Both the position numbers and the translations under genes were made by a program. 36,497 nt of DNA, from positions 1 to 36,497 of the forward strand of contig CAKRFY010000031.1 in assembly GCA_934320895.1 (NCBI GenBank). The letters are read 5' to 3'. The stretch's first letter is position 1, and each line of letters starts with the position of its first letter. Source of the DNA: an uncultured Lachnospiraceae bacterium. GTDB taxonomy: Bacteria; Bacillota; Clostridia; Lachnospirales; Lachnospiraceae. Of the stretch, positions 16,338 to 25,001 are shown one piece after another. Below the pieces are notes generated by a model, which ran no database searches, had not been told where the DNA came from, and worked only from the letters and a program-made list of their open reading frames with translations.

Positions 16338-16365
16338 GAACTTTTAAAATCAAGTAACATACTAT
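16324..16365 (-). promoter_or_regulatory. Ribonucleic antiterminator (RAT) for the GlcT/LicT-type regulator
   Basis: Minus-strand RNA from 16365 to 16324, closed by ATAGT/ACTAT and containing TGTTACT and, after the loop, TCGAGGCAT. These are the family's conserved RAT segments (TGTTACTG and AGGCA) in the right order. It starts at the predicted transcription start and overlaps the 5' arm of the terminator by 14 bases, as in B. subtilis ptsG. Confidence 0.75.
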
Positions 16366-16372
16366 GTATTCT

Positions 16373-16401
16373 TTTATATCATTTTTTTCTTTTGATGTCA
16401 A
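16373..16401 (-). promoter_or_regulatory. Proximal promoter of the PTS operon
   Basis: TTGACA (16396-16401), 17-base spacer, TATAAA (16373-16378): near-consensus. Predicted start about 16366, exactly where the RAT begins. Confidence 0.8.
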
Positions 16402-16429
16402 GAATATTTTTTCTTTTCAATTTAGTCAA
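16401..16429 (-). promoter_or_regulatory. Distal tandem promoter of the PTS operon
   Basis: TTGACT (16424-16429), 17-base spacer, TATTCT (16401-16406). Its -10 shares one base with the -35 of the proximal promoter, so both cannot be bound at once. Its -35 is the edge of repeat copy 2. Confidence 0.5.
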
Positions 16430-16475
16430 GCGGATATTCGCAATCCGCTCTGCTACTTACTTGATAGTGTTAAAA
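16426..16475. repeat. Dispersed structured repeat, copy 2
   Basis: 39-base unit from TCAAG (16426) to CTTGA (16464), followed by TAGTGTTAAAA as in copy 1. Perfect 7-bp hairpin AGCGGAT/ATCCGCT with a 7-base loop. Its right end runs into the stop codon of the MoxR ATPase gene (stop at 16470-16472), and its left end forms a -35 element for the PTS genes. Confidence 0.75.
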
Positions 16476-18026
16476 TGCTCTCATATGCTCCCCGCCATAA
16501 ATCTCATCTTTTCTTAATTTCGACAATATCTCCTCTTTCTTTGTTCCGATAAGAAGTTCGCTATTATATTTAAGATATTTTTCACTGGGATTATCAGCAA
16601 GAAACATCGCTGTTTCGCTGTTTAATGTAAGTTCTGTTACAAATACGACCATCTCCTGACCACTTCCAAGCGTTTCCTCAATAAATAAAAATGCATTTTC
16701 AAGCTGCCCTGATGCCATATCCTCACTTTTTTCAAGTTTTTGTCTCTGCTGTGTAAAGTCTGCAAGTGCTTCACCAAATGCCGCGTCAATATCTTCTTCT
16801 GAACTGATCTTTATCTCTGACAATTTCCTTATAAGATATTCATTTGCTTTTATTCCGTCCTTATCTAAAAATCCTGCTTTTTTATCTCTTTCAAAAGCGG
16901 CCTGTTTTTCTTCAAACAAAGCAGTAAATACAGATTTTACCACTATATCATTATCTGATGTTTTTATATTATTTTGTGCTTTATCCTCAAGCCCTGACTT
17001 ATATTTTTTAAGAAAATCATACCATATATCTGTGATAAGCTTATTTAACCACACATTGTGAAATGATACTTCAAGTCCACTTATCAAAAGATTTACAACA
17101 CTTACTCTCTCATCAAATGATGCATCAAATATATTTTTATATGCCTGTTTTGATGGATTTCCTGCAAGGATTTCCTGAATACCATAATCATTTTTATATT
17201 TCTCATAAAGATCAAAATATGCTGACACATCCTTTGCCGTATCATCATGCTGTATAAATTCCTGTATTACATCCTCATCAACCTTTATTCCTATATCATG
17301 ATATGCATCATATAGATTACTTAAATCCTCCCATCCTCTCGCTGTTACAAACTGCATTCCGTCTATATCTGCTTCTACCTTGTAAAAATTATTTGGTCTT
17401 AGTTCAAGATAATTTATTATTGCCCTGTTTATATGATTATTTACCGCATACTCTTTCCAGATATTAAAATCAGCCTCAACATCTATTTTTCTTACACGGT
17501 CAAGTGTTACCATATCAAACTCTCTTACCGATTTATTGTATTCCGCTGGATTTCCCGCTGCCACTATTATCCATCCCTTAGGCACTTCCTGATTTCCAAA
17601 AGTCTTACACTGTAAAAACTGAAGCATAGTAGGTGCCAAAGTTTCCGAAACACAATTTATCTCATCAATAAATAATATTCCCTCAGAAATGCCGCTTTCT
17701 CTGATCTTCTTGTACACACTCGCAATAATCTCGCTCATCGTATACTCAGTAACCGAATATTTTCTGCCATCAAACTCCTCCTCTACGATAAATGGAAGTC
17801 CAACTGCACTCTGCCTTGTATGATGCGTGATAGTATAAGAAACAAGCCCTATCCTACATTCCTTAGCAATCTGTTCCATGATCTGTGTCTTGCCAATACC
17901 AGGAGGACCAATAAGCAGAATAGGACGCTGCCTGATAGACGGGATGATATACTCTCCATCAGCATCCTTTCTTAAATAAGCCCTCACAGTATTCTTTATC
18001 TCATTCTTCGCTTTTTTTATGTTCAT
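16470..18026 (-). CDS. MoxR-type AAA+ ATPase
   Basis: Predicted cytoplasmic AAA+ ATPase of 518 residues. The N-terminal half is complete: Walker A GPPGIGKT at 40-47, a TRQSAVGLP segment, Walker B ILFIDE at 117-122, sensor Asn159 in VAAGNP, and a candidate arginine finger in TLDRVRK. The C-terminal half (about 270-518) is helical and charged, with no recognised domain. MoxR proteins usually work with a VWA-domain partner to mature or remodel another protein (for example RavA-ViaA), and here the VWA-like gene lies 15 bases upstream. The substrate is unknown. The stop codon falls inside repeat copy 2. No other terminator is seen. Confidence 0.9.
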   Translation of the reverse strand: MNIKKAKNEIKNTVRAYLRKDADGEYIIPSIRQRPILLIGPPGIGKTQIMEQIAKECRIGLVSYTITHHTRQSAVGLPFIVEEEFDGRKYSVTEYTMSEIIASVYKKIRESGISEGILFIDEINCVSETLAPTMLQFLQCKTFGNQEVPKGWIIVAAGNPAEYNKSVREFDMVTLDRVRKIDVEADFNIWKEYAVNNHINRAIINYLELRPNNFYKVEADIDGMQFVTARGWEDLSNLYDAYHDIGIKVDEDVIQEFIQHDDTAKDVSAYFDLYEKYKNDYGIQEILAGNPSKQAYKNIFDASFDERVSVVNLLISGLEVSFHNVWLNKLITDIWYDFLKKYKSGLEDKAQNNIKTSDNDIVVKSVFTALFEEKQAAFERDKKAGFLDKDGIKANEYLIRKLSEIKISSEEDIDAAFGEALADFTQQRQKLEKSEDMASGQLENAFLFIEETLGSGQEMVVFVTELTLNSETAMFLADNPSEKYLKYNSELLIGTKKEEILSKLRKDEIYGGEHMRAF

Positions 18027-18041
18027 CTTTTTTCCTCTCTT

Positions 18042-19319
18042 TTATTCCAGCTCTGCTTTCATCGCCCAACCTGGTACCGTATTTTCACTCATCTTATCAA
18101 TAAATACAAATGCTGTACGATAAGGCATCCTCCTCTTTGGATACTTTCCTTTTCCATCAGTAAAATAAAGAAGCCCCTGCAGTTTCTTTATCTCACCTGT
18201 TTCAATCAGGTTATTTACATATTCAAATGCCGGTCTGAAATCAGTATTTCCTCCACCTACAAGTTCAAAATTATTTATAAGTATATCTATATTAGTATCT
18301 CCCGTAACTGTAATATCTGAATGTACTATCTCATCACATTGTATTATATGTATCTTTCGCTTCTTAAAAAAGCTGTCAGTTTCTGACAATATAGTAAATG
18401 TCTCCTTAAGAAACTTTTTTACAAGTTCTCCGCTGGTAGAATAACTTGTGTCAACAACAATTACAAGTTCCTCTATCTTTAGATCTTCTCTGGTCTCTAT
18501 TGGCTCGATAAGCGGCATATTCTTATATAATCTCAAACCATAAGTATAATAATTTAAGTCATATTCGTCCATGTCTATCTTAAGTTCTTCCTTTAATATG
18601 CAGAATTTTCTTAAAAATTCCCTGTAACTTTTCTTTCCTCTCTCCGCTTTTACCTGTTGCTGCCAGAAGTTTTTTCCTTTATCGCTATCTTTTCCCTGAC
18701 TCTCCTTTTTTATCTCACTCTGTCTCGATATCTTGTCCCATTTATTTTTTGTCTGATTTTGTGCTGCTGACATTTTGTTCTCTTTTGGCCAGTGCTTATG
18801 CGTATCGGTGTAAAATTCTACCGCAAGCCTGTTTAGCGTTTCACTGTCAGTTTTCATAAGTTTTCTATATATAACAGCAGCCGATATCTCATCAGGATTT
18901 TTATCTATTTTTTCATACACCTGCATCCTTAACCAGCTAAGAGGTCTTTTTAGCGTTTCCTTTTGCATATTGTCAATCGTATACTCAACTATTATGTCAC
19001 ATGCTATTCCCCATATAAATAAATCTCTTTCCCCCCTTACCCACAGATGACTGAATATACAGTGGAGAACACTATGAAGGAAAAGTCTGTCAAGATATTT
19101 TGAATTTTTCTTAAATACACTTATCATATGCTCCGGCTTAAAATAGATATGATCTCCATCAGTTGACATTGTATCGATCGTCTCATCTATCTTTGGTAAA
19201 AGCTCACTAAAAGCCACATCAAAAAATCTAAGTTCCATATAAAGTTCATTTTTAATAAACTTAAAAATATCATTGGAAACCTGCCATTCCCACTCACTTT
19301 GTGTCTGAATCCTCGACAT
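18042..19319 (-). CDS. VWA-like protein with DUF2201-type N-terminal domain
   Basis: 425 residues. The N-terminal part (about 1-180) resembles the putative metallopeptidase half of DUF2201 proteins: HSVLH at 82-86 with His91 after it, then WGIACDIIVEYTI. Zincins have HExxH, but here the Glu is Ser83, so peptidase activity is doubtful. A lysine/glutamine-rich hydrophilic linker (about 185-245) follows. The C-terminal VWA-like domain has the MIDAS-type VVDTSYSTSG, GGGNTDFRPAF and LLYFTDGKG. I chose the ATG at 19319 with GGAGG before it; the GTG at 19331 has no site. It lies 14 bases after the LRR gene and 15 before the MoxR gene, so it is the likely partner of that ATPase. Confidence 0.82.
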   Translation of the reverse strand: MSRIQTQSEWEWQVSNDIFKFIKNELYMELRFFDVAFSELLPKIDETIDTMSTDGDHIYFKPEHMISVFKKNSKYLDRLFLHSVLHCIFSHLWVRGERDLFIWGIACDIIVEYTIDNMQKETLKRPLSWLRMQVYEKIDKNPDEISAAVIYRKLMKTDSETLNRLAVEFYTDTHKHWPKENKMSAAQNQTKNKWDKISRQSEIKKESQGKDSDKGKNFWQQQVKAERGKKSYREFLRKFCILKEELKIDMDEYDLNYYTYGLRLYKNMPLIEPIETREDLKIEELVIVVDTSYSTSGELVKKFLKETFTILSETDSFFKKRKIHIIQCDEIVHSDITVTGDTNIDILINNFELVGGGNTDFRPAFEYVNNLIETGEIKKLQGLLYFTDGKGKYPKRRMPYRTAFVFIDKMSENTVPGWAMKAELE

Positions 19320-19333
19320 AAAAACCTCCACTT

Positions 19334-20332
19334 CTAAAAAGAATATCTTGTTTTCCTTATATCCTCTTTTTTCTGACGATATTTTAAGATAACTGCTGTC
19401 GCCTCACCAAATCCAGCTTCATTCGCCATAACTATAGCATTTTCAACCATCTCTCTATCTGAGCCAAACTTATCCATCATAAACTTTATTTCATCAATGC
19501 TTCTGTCTTTAATGCATATACTTGTAATCTCATTTTTGTTACCTTCAAGATACTTCATATACATATCTTTTGATAAATCAGTAAGCATATACGGATACAT
19601 GATACGATAGAGTGCTATCTTTCCGGCAACACTAATACTTTCCTCAGCTGATGCCTTTGGAAATATCGTATCATATTGGTTCATATCTGCTTTGCCACCA
19701 TCAAAACACTGTCTTGCCCTAAATCCCTCACCTTCTATATTTCTTCCAAATATATGAGCCGGTGCTATTTCATCATATGATTCCGTATATTCAGGGTAGA
19801 TGACCTTTGCGATAACCTTTTCATCTTTTTTATAAGTCACTTCAATTTCTGATGAAATCCTGCTAAGCACCTGCTTAAGCCCTGTAATGTCACTTATATC
19901 ACTCTCAACATATATCTTATTTAAATTGCGGCAATTCATAAACACATCACTGCCAACTTCTTTTATACCACTTCCTATAGTAATATCCGTAAGTTTCCTG
20001 CAATTATAAAATGCATTGTTACCTATGTCCGTCACACTATAAGGAAGCTTTATGCTGTTTACAAATTCACCAGCAAATTCATGGTAAAGCGTACTATCTA
20101 TATCTATTTCATCATATTCTTTCTGCATATTTTTTGGCAGGTGCAATGTTCCCGAGAAACAATACGGTGCTATTTTATTTATCAACAATTCATCTGATGT
20201 TTTTGTATCATAGCTTTCTGCTATATATACAGGAATATCCACTATACCATTTTGAGAAAAAATACGGTACAGTGTAATCCCACTATCGTTCTCTTCTGCC
20301 AATAAAATTAAATTATTTATTTTTCTTATCAT
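19334..20332 (-). CDS. BspA-type leucine-rich repeat protein, cytoplasmic
   Basis: 332 residues, no signal peptide. Residues about 85-150 hold LRR_5 (BspA-type) repeats: IKLPYSVTDIGNNAFYNC, LTDITIGSGIKEVGSDVF and a third partial unit. The N-terminal 60 residues look like a small beta domain; the C-terminal half (about 175-332) is helical with no family I recognise and ends in a helix such as AGFGEATAVILKYRQK. It is the first gene of the three-gene unit with the VWA and MoxR genes. An LRR adaptor feeding a MoxR/VWA machine is an inference from position only. Most BspA-type proteins are secreted, so the missing signal peptide is notable. Confidence 0.8.
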   Translation of the reverse strand: MIRKINNLILLAEENDSGITLYRIFSQNGIVDIPVYIAESYDTKTSDELLINKIAPYCFSGTLHLPKNMQKEYDEIDIDSTLYHEFAGEFVNSIKLPYSVTDIGNNAFYNCRKLTDITIGSGIKEVGSDVFMNCRNLNKIYVESDISDITGLKQVLSRISSEIEVTYKKDEKVIAKVIYPEYTESYDEIAPAHIFGRNIEGEGFRARQCFDGGKADMNQYDTIFPKASAEESISVAGKIALYRIMYPYMLTDLSKDMYMKYLEGNKNEITSICIKDRSIDEIKFMMDKFGSDREMVENAIVMANEAGFGEATAVILKYRQKKEDIRKTRYSF

Positions 20333-20432
20333 TTTCTATTTTACCCCTTATAAAGAAACAAAATGTACAAAACACTGTTCACGCCTCACTCTGTATCCAG
20401 ACATTCTGCAAAATATCTGCTCCACAAAAATG

Positions 20433-20484
20433 AATGTCATGTTCCTAATGCATTATTTATACACCAGGAACATGACATTATTAT
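20433..20484 (-). terminator. Perfect inverted repeat between the flavodiiron gene and the LRR gene
   Basis: AATGTCATGTTCCT (20433-20446) and its exact complement AGGAACATGACATT (20466-20479), 19-base loop. It lies upstream of the LRR gene and downstream of nothing on the plus strand; for minus-strand transcription coming from the flavodiiron side it would be far upstream of the LRR promoter only if read in reverse, so the practical reading is a barrier between units or an operator-like site. The flavodiiron gene stop is at 20573, so minus-strand RNA from it reaches this hairpin 94 bases on and then meets CATTTTTG, fitting a terminator. Confidence 0.6.
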
Positions 20485-20572
20485 TTTTATCTTTCATCAC
20501 TAAATAGATAACAAAATATGATCATTTTATTATGTAAATCATAATTTTTATACAACAATTTTTAAGACAATA

Positions 20573-21733
20573 TCATTTTAAAAGTTCATCGATCATATTA
20601 TCCATCTGTACAACATTTTCATCCTTAACTGTTGATCTTATTGAAACTATATTTTCACATACCTCAATATTCTTCATACTTTCAAGGCTTTCACGCATTT
20701 TCTTTGCTGCAAGTGGAGCCCATGAACCATTCTCAACAAGCGCTGCTTTTCTTTTCTGAAAATTCTTTGCCTTTAAGTGATTTAAGAAATCTTCCATAAC
20801 CGAGAAAAGACCTCCATCATATGTCGCACATGCAAGTACCATTTTATCATATCTGAAAGCAGCTTCTACAGCTTCTGCCATATCGTCTCTTGAAAGATCC
20901 ATAACTTCCATCTTCTCAACACCTTTGGCTTTAAGTTTTTCAGCGATCTGCTTTGCTGCCTTAGCTGTATTACCATGTATTGATGCATACGCTACAAGAA
21001 CACCTTCATCCTCCGGCTCATAACTGCTCCATGTATTATAGAGTCCAAGATAATATCCAAGATTTTCTTTTAATACCGGCCCATGAAGCGGACAGATAGT
21101 CTTAATATCAAGTGCTGATGCCTTTTTGAGAAGGCTCTGTACCTGCGCGCCATATTTTCCTACTATGTTAAAGTAGTATCTTCTTGCCTCACATGCCCAT
21201 CCTTCATCATCCTGTGAATCAAGTGCTCCAAACTTGCCAAAGCCATCTGCTGAGAAAAGAATCTTCTCTGTTTTCTCATATGATACCATAACCTCCGGCC
21301 AGTGAACCATAGGTGCCATGACAAATGTAAGCGAATGACTTCCAAGAGAAATCTCATCGCCTTCTTTTACAACAACCTGTCTGTCAGAAAAATCTTCATC
21401 AAAGAACTGTGGAAGCATCTGGAATGTCTTTGCATTTCCAATAAGCTTCATATCAGGATATTTATCCGCAATAAGCTTGATATTTGCGGCATGATCAGGC
21501 TCAAGATGAGAGATGACAAGATACTCAGGCTTCTTTCCGTCAAGTGCTTCCTCAACATTTTTCACCCATTCATCTGTTGCTCTTGCATCGACTGTATCCA
21601 TGATAGTGATCTTATCATCAAAAATAATATATGAATTGTATGAAACACCATCAGGCACCACATACTGACTCTCAAAAAGATCTATATCCTTATCATCAAC
21701 ACCAACATACTTAATACTATCTGAAATAAACAT
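20573..21733 (-). CDS. FprA-type flavodiiron protein (oxygen/NO reductase)
   Basis: Soluble A-type flavoprotein that reduces O2 to water and/or NO to N2O, protecting anaerobes. The 386-residue protein has the metallo-beta-lactamase-like domain (about 1-245) with the diiron ligands H76, E78, D80 and H81 in SHLEPDHAA, the later His in MVHWPE, Asp in SADGFG and His in CPLHGP. The flavodoxin domain (about 250-386) has the FMN loop YASIHGNTAKAA. No ligand is missing. It lies 20 bases after the cytidylate-kinase-like gene, so the two are probably co-transcribed. The electron donor (rubredoxin or a reductase) is not encoded here. Confidence 0.94.
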   Translation of the reverse strand: MFISDSIKYVGVDDKDIDLFESQYVVPDGVSYNSYIIFDDKITIMDTVDARATDEWVKNVEEALDGKKPEYLVISHLEPDHAANIKLIADKYPDMKLIGNAKTFQMLPQFFDEDFSDRQVVVKEGDEISLGSHSLTFVMAPMVHWPEVMVSYEKTEKILFSADGFGKFGALDSQDDEGWACEARRYYFNIVGKYGAQVQSLLKKASALDIKTICPLHGPVLKENLGYYLGLYNTWSSYEPEDEGVLVAYASIHGNTAKAAKQIAEKLKAKGVEKMEVMDLSRDDMAEAVEAAFRYDKMVLACATYDGGLFSVMEDFLNHLKAKNFQKRKAALVENGSWAPLAAKKMRESLESMKNIEVCENIVSIRSTVKDENVVQMDNMIDELLK

Positions 21734-21753
21734 AATATCAAATTCCCCTTTCC

Positions 21754-22689
21754 TTATTCAAATAATCTTAACATTTTTTCAATAACTTCTACAGTTCCAT
21801 CAATACCATAACATGCTGTATTAAGACACATATCATAATTTTCAGAATGTCCCCAGCGACGGCCTGTATAATAATTATAATATGCCTTTCTTGCTCTGTC
21901 CATATCTCTTACTTTTTCAACCGTCTCATCATATGATACTCCCGTACATGCCATATCGTGCTTTACTCTCTCCTCAAACGGAGCACCGATAAACACTGAA
22001 ATATGAGGTATATCTGCATGTTCAAGTACAACATCTGCACAACGGCCCAAGAATATACAATCACCCTTTTTCGCCATCTCTTCTATCATCTGGCTTTGTG
22101 CAAAGAACAACTCGTCATTGCCTGAAAATTTACGCAATGAGAACGGAGTCTTACTAAGCCATCCCTTTTTACTATCTGCCATTGATACATCAATAGAAGA
22201 AAAATCTTTTCCTATGTGCTCACATGCCATCTTGATTATCTCATTATCGTAATAAGACATATTTAATTTGTTAGAAAGCCTTAATCCAACCTCATGTCCA
22301 CCACTTCCATACTGTCTTCCTATGCAGAGTATTCTGTTATTTCCATCCTTAAACCGGCTCTTCATTTCAGAAATATCACTTACGAAACTGTCAGGCAACT
22401 GTTTTGTAGGATTGTACTGTTCAAGCAGCTTATTAAGTGCATCAAGTTCATCTCTGCACTCCTGTGCTATTTCTGAATCCTTAATTGTGGAAATCATATT
22501 TCCTATAAGTATCGTTTCATCTCTTATAAAATGCCTTTTATCCTCATCCAGATGTTTGAGCATCCTTTTTACAGATAATTCTTTTCCAGCCGGAAAAACT
22601 TTACCCATCGTACTACCTGTTGCCTCATAAACTTTTACATCAAGCTCATAAATTTTTTCTACAAGCTGTTTTACATCATACTTTTCCAT
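21754..22689 (-). CDS. Cytidylate kinase-like family protein
   Basis: 311 residues. The C-terminal part (about 118-311) matches the cytidylate-kinase-like group: CIGRQYGSGGHEVGLRLS, YYDNEIIKMA, FLGRCADVVL and VRDMDRARKAYYNYYTG. In true Cmk the phosphate loop ends in GK-S/T, while here it reads GSGGHE, without the Lys; this is usual for the group, so nucleotide monophosphate kinase activity should not be assumed. The N-terminal 115 residues are helical and charged, with no family I recognise. It follows the L,D-transpeptidase gene after 42 bases and precedes the flavodiiron gene by 20 bases; a ribosome binding site AGGAGG lies before the ATG. Confidence 0.82.
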   Translation of the reverse strand: MEKYDVKQLVEKIYELDVKVYEATGSTMGKVFPAGKELSVKRMLKHLDEDKRHFIRDETILIGNMISTIKDSEIAQECRDELDALNKLLEQYNPTKQLPDSFVSDISEMKSRFKDGNNRILCIGRQYGSGGHEVGLRLSNKLNMSYYDNEIIKMACEHIGKDFSSIDVSMADSKKGWLSKTPFSLRKFSGNDELFFAQSQMIEEMAKKGDCIFLGRCADVVLEHADIPHISVFIGAPFEERVKHDMACTGVSYDETVEKVRDMDRARKAYYNYYTGRRWGHSENYDMCLNTACYGIDGTVEVIEKMLRLFE

Positions 22690-22731
22690 ATCTATACAAC
22701 CTCCTGTTCTGTCAATGCTTAAATTTTTATA

Positions 22732-24822
22732 TCAATATCCAACTTTAGTTCCCTTACTTGTCATATAACCACTTATTTTTCCTGCTTTATAATCTTTTTT
22801 CTTTGTTGCTATAGATACAGCTGGATCTGTAGGATCATAGTTTATCGACCCAGAAACCTTTATTGTAGCTTCCTTTCCAAGAGGTCCGGGGCTTTTGGAG
22901 CTTCCTTTTTCAATCTTTACAGGACTCCCCACCGCTGCATAATCATAAAGCCATTTTGCATCTGCAACAGTCATTCTTATACATCCTGCTGATGCTGCGC
23001 TGCCAAGTTTATTGTATGTTGTAGGATTTAATGCAAAATGTGACTGGCTTCCTACTGCTATAGCATGAAAGTAAACATTCCCCACAACATGACTTGCCCA
23101 TCTTGCATATACAACACTTCCGTTTGGTTCATTCATAGGTTTTAAACTATATTTTGCAGCCTGACCATTGCTGCTTATTGAATACGAGCCTAATGGTGTG
23201 TAAGCTGATGATGTGCTAAGCCCTGCTGTTCCTGATGTTGTTGAAGTGTCTCTTCCTACTGATACAGTACATGTTTTTACGGGAATGATATAGCCTTTTT
23301 TCTGACTATCGTATGCATATATAGTAACACAACATGCCGCCCTGTTCACTACAATTTTTAATTTATTATTTCCTTTTTTTAACTTCATAACATTAGTGAG
23401 ATTCGTAACTTTATCACCATTTTTGTAATAAAATTTATATGTCCTGCCTGCATATGTTTCATAACGCCATCCATTTTTTCCTATATCAATAGTCTTTACA
23501 TTGAACTCTTTCGTTTTTAATTTAATTTCTTTATTCCACTGTGTATAACCACATGCCACTACCTGAAATTTGCCCTTATTGGTATATTTATAATTTGCAA
23601 TATAAGACTTGTTTGAATATATTCCAACAAGTTTTTTCTCAAATGTTCTCTTTCCGCCTTTTATACTGTAAACATTAAATCTTACACTCTTTATATTACC
23701 TGGAATATATGCATTTGCAAGTTTAAACTTGCAGGTTCCATTTGAAAGTTTAACCACGGTAAGTGTTCCTGTTTTAATCTTTATAGAGGCTGTTCCCGTC
23801 GCTTTAAGTTTCCTTGTTATGCCTGCATTATCTGTAACTAAAACTTCTATTTTATATGTTCCAAATTTATGATTTATCGATTTTAATGGTATATCAGAAT
23901 AATAATATGTACTTGTTCCATTATGAACACCTTTGGCTGTGCATACAAGCTTTCCTGCACCATCATAAATATTAAATGTAACATCCTTTACTACAAGTGC
24001 TGAGTTTACTCTCTCAACATACACACGAAATGCCTGATTTTTTTCTACCTTTGTGTTTGTCTTTGAACCTACTTTTCCATAAGTAAGTGCAGCTTCAAAG
24101 TCTGTTCTTGCAATCTCCTCTTTGCCATCTGCAAGTTTGCTGTTCTGAAGTGTGATAACTGCACTATATTTTCCATATTCAGTACAATATTTTGTAAGAT
24201 CAATATCCCAGACTTTTGATGCATCTGGTACATCAACAGCAGAACCTATCTTTTTTTCATCTGTTCCATCTTTTTTTACGATTGAAAGCTGGATCTGGTT
24301 ATCTTTTCCCGGGATCAAAACATCATTATTTGAATTAACAAACGATATAGTCCTGTTTGCTTTTGATTTATATCCATCAACTTTAAGTGCCATGTTTTCA
24401 CTGTGAATCGTAAAATCACATTTTGTAGGTGCCTCAAGCCTTGCACCACCACTACTCATAACAAACGATACAGTATATTCTTTATATGCATATGTTTTTA
24501 GATCAGACATCGAGAACGAACCTGTATATTGTCCATTTTTACAATTCTGCTCGTCAAAAATAACAGGCTGTTCAAGCGCACTTACTTCTTTTCCGTCAGT
24601 ATCCGTATATGTAACCTTTGTTATCATACTCTGTGTTTGTGTAGTATCAATTCCCTCTAATTTGTATGTACATATTCCATTTGCACGATCCGTATTTACA
24701 TCGGCACGGTATTCTGCTGCCTTTACATTCGCTGAGAATGAAAAAAGAACGGCAAATATCATTGCCAAAAACATCATTGGTAATAATTTGATCTTTTGTC
24801 TGCGTTTACTTATTTCTAACAT
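22732..24822 (-). CDS. Secreted L,D-transpeptidase (YkuD domain) with N-terminal beta-repeat region
   Basis: Predicted cell-wall enzyme that makes 3-3 peptidoglycan cross-links or attaches proteins. 696 residues: signal peptide at about 1-35 (ISKRRQKIKLLPMMFLAMIF, then an Ala-x-Ala type site near VKAAEY), several Ig-like or GBS-Bsp-like repeats of about 100 residues (about 40-440), and a C-terminal YkuD domain with the catalytic Cys614 in SAGCIRM and the upstream His in YFHAIAVG. The start at 24822 has GGGAGG with seven bases before the second of two adjacent ATGs. A promoter candidate is at 24865-24894. It heads a probable unit with the cytidylate-kinase-like and flavodiiron genes; a functional link is not obvious. 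Confidence 0.88.
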   Translation of the reverse strand: MLEISKRRQKIKLLPMMFLAMIFAVLFSFSANVKAAEYRADVNTDRANGICTYKLEGIDTTQTQSMITKVTYTDTDGKEVSALEQPVIFDEQNCKNGQYTGSFSMSDLKTYAYKEYTVSFVMSSGGARLEAPTKCDFTIHSENMALKVDGYKSKANRTISFVNSNNDVLIPGKDNQIQLSIVKKDGTDEKKIGSAVDVPDASKVWDIDLTKYCTEYGKYSAVITLQNSKLADGKEEIARTDFEAALTYGKVGSKTNTKVEKNQAFRVYVERVNSALVVKDVTFNIYDGAGKLVCTAKGVHNGTSTYYYSDIPLKSINHKFGTYKIEVLVTDNAGITRKLKATGTASIKIKTGTLTVVKLSNGTCKFKLANAYIPGNIKSVRFNVYSIKGGKRTFEKKLVGIYSNKSYIANYKYTNKGKFQVVACGYTQWNKEIKLKTKEFNVKTIDIGKNGWRYETYAGRTYKFYYKNGDKVTNLTNVMKLKKGNNKLKIVVNRAACCVTIYAYDSQKKGYIIPVKTCTVSVGRDTSTTSGTAGLSTSSAYTPLGSYSISSNGQAAKYSLKPMNEPNGSVVYARWASHVVGNVYFHAIAVGSQSHFALNPTTYNKLGSAASAGCIRMTVADAKWLYDYAAVGSPVKIEKGSSKSPGPLGKEATIKVSGSINYDPTDPAVSIATKKKDYKAGKISGYMTSKGTKVGY

Positions 24823-24864
24823 CATTATTCCTCCCATCAAAACTATATTTACTTTTGCGTATAC

Positions 24865-24894
24865 ATTCTACCACTTCTTAATATCGTATTGCAA
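24865..24894 (-). promoter_or_regulatory. Sigma-A-like promoter of the L,D-transpeptidase gene
   Basis: TTGCAA (24889-24894), 18-base spacer, TAGAAT (24865-24870) on the minus strand; predicted start near 24858, leader about 35 bases. Confidence 0.5.
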
Positions 24895-25001
24895 GCAAAG
24901 ACTTCTTAAATCTCAAGAACCCAACAATTCAGCCTTTCATCTCTTACATTCCTGTAAATCGCTGCTACTCAGCTTTTCTTTATTTTACAAATGAGCGGCT
25001 A

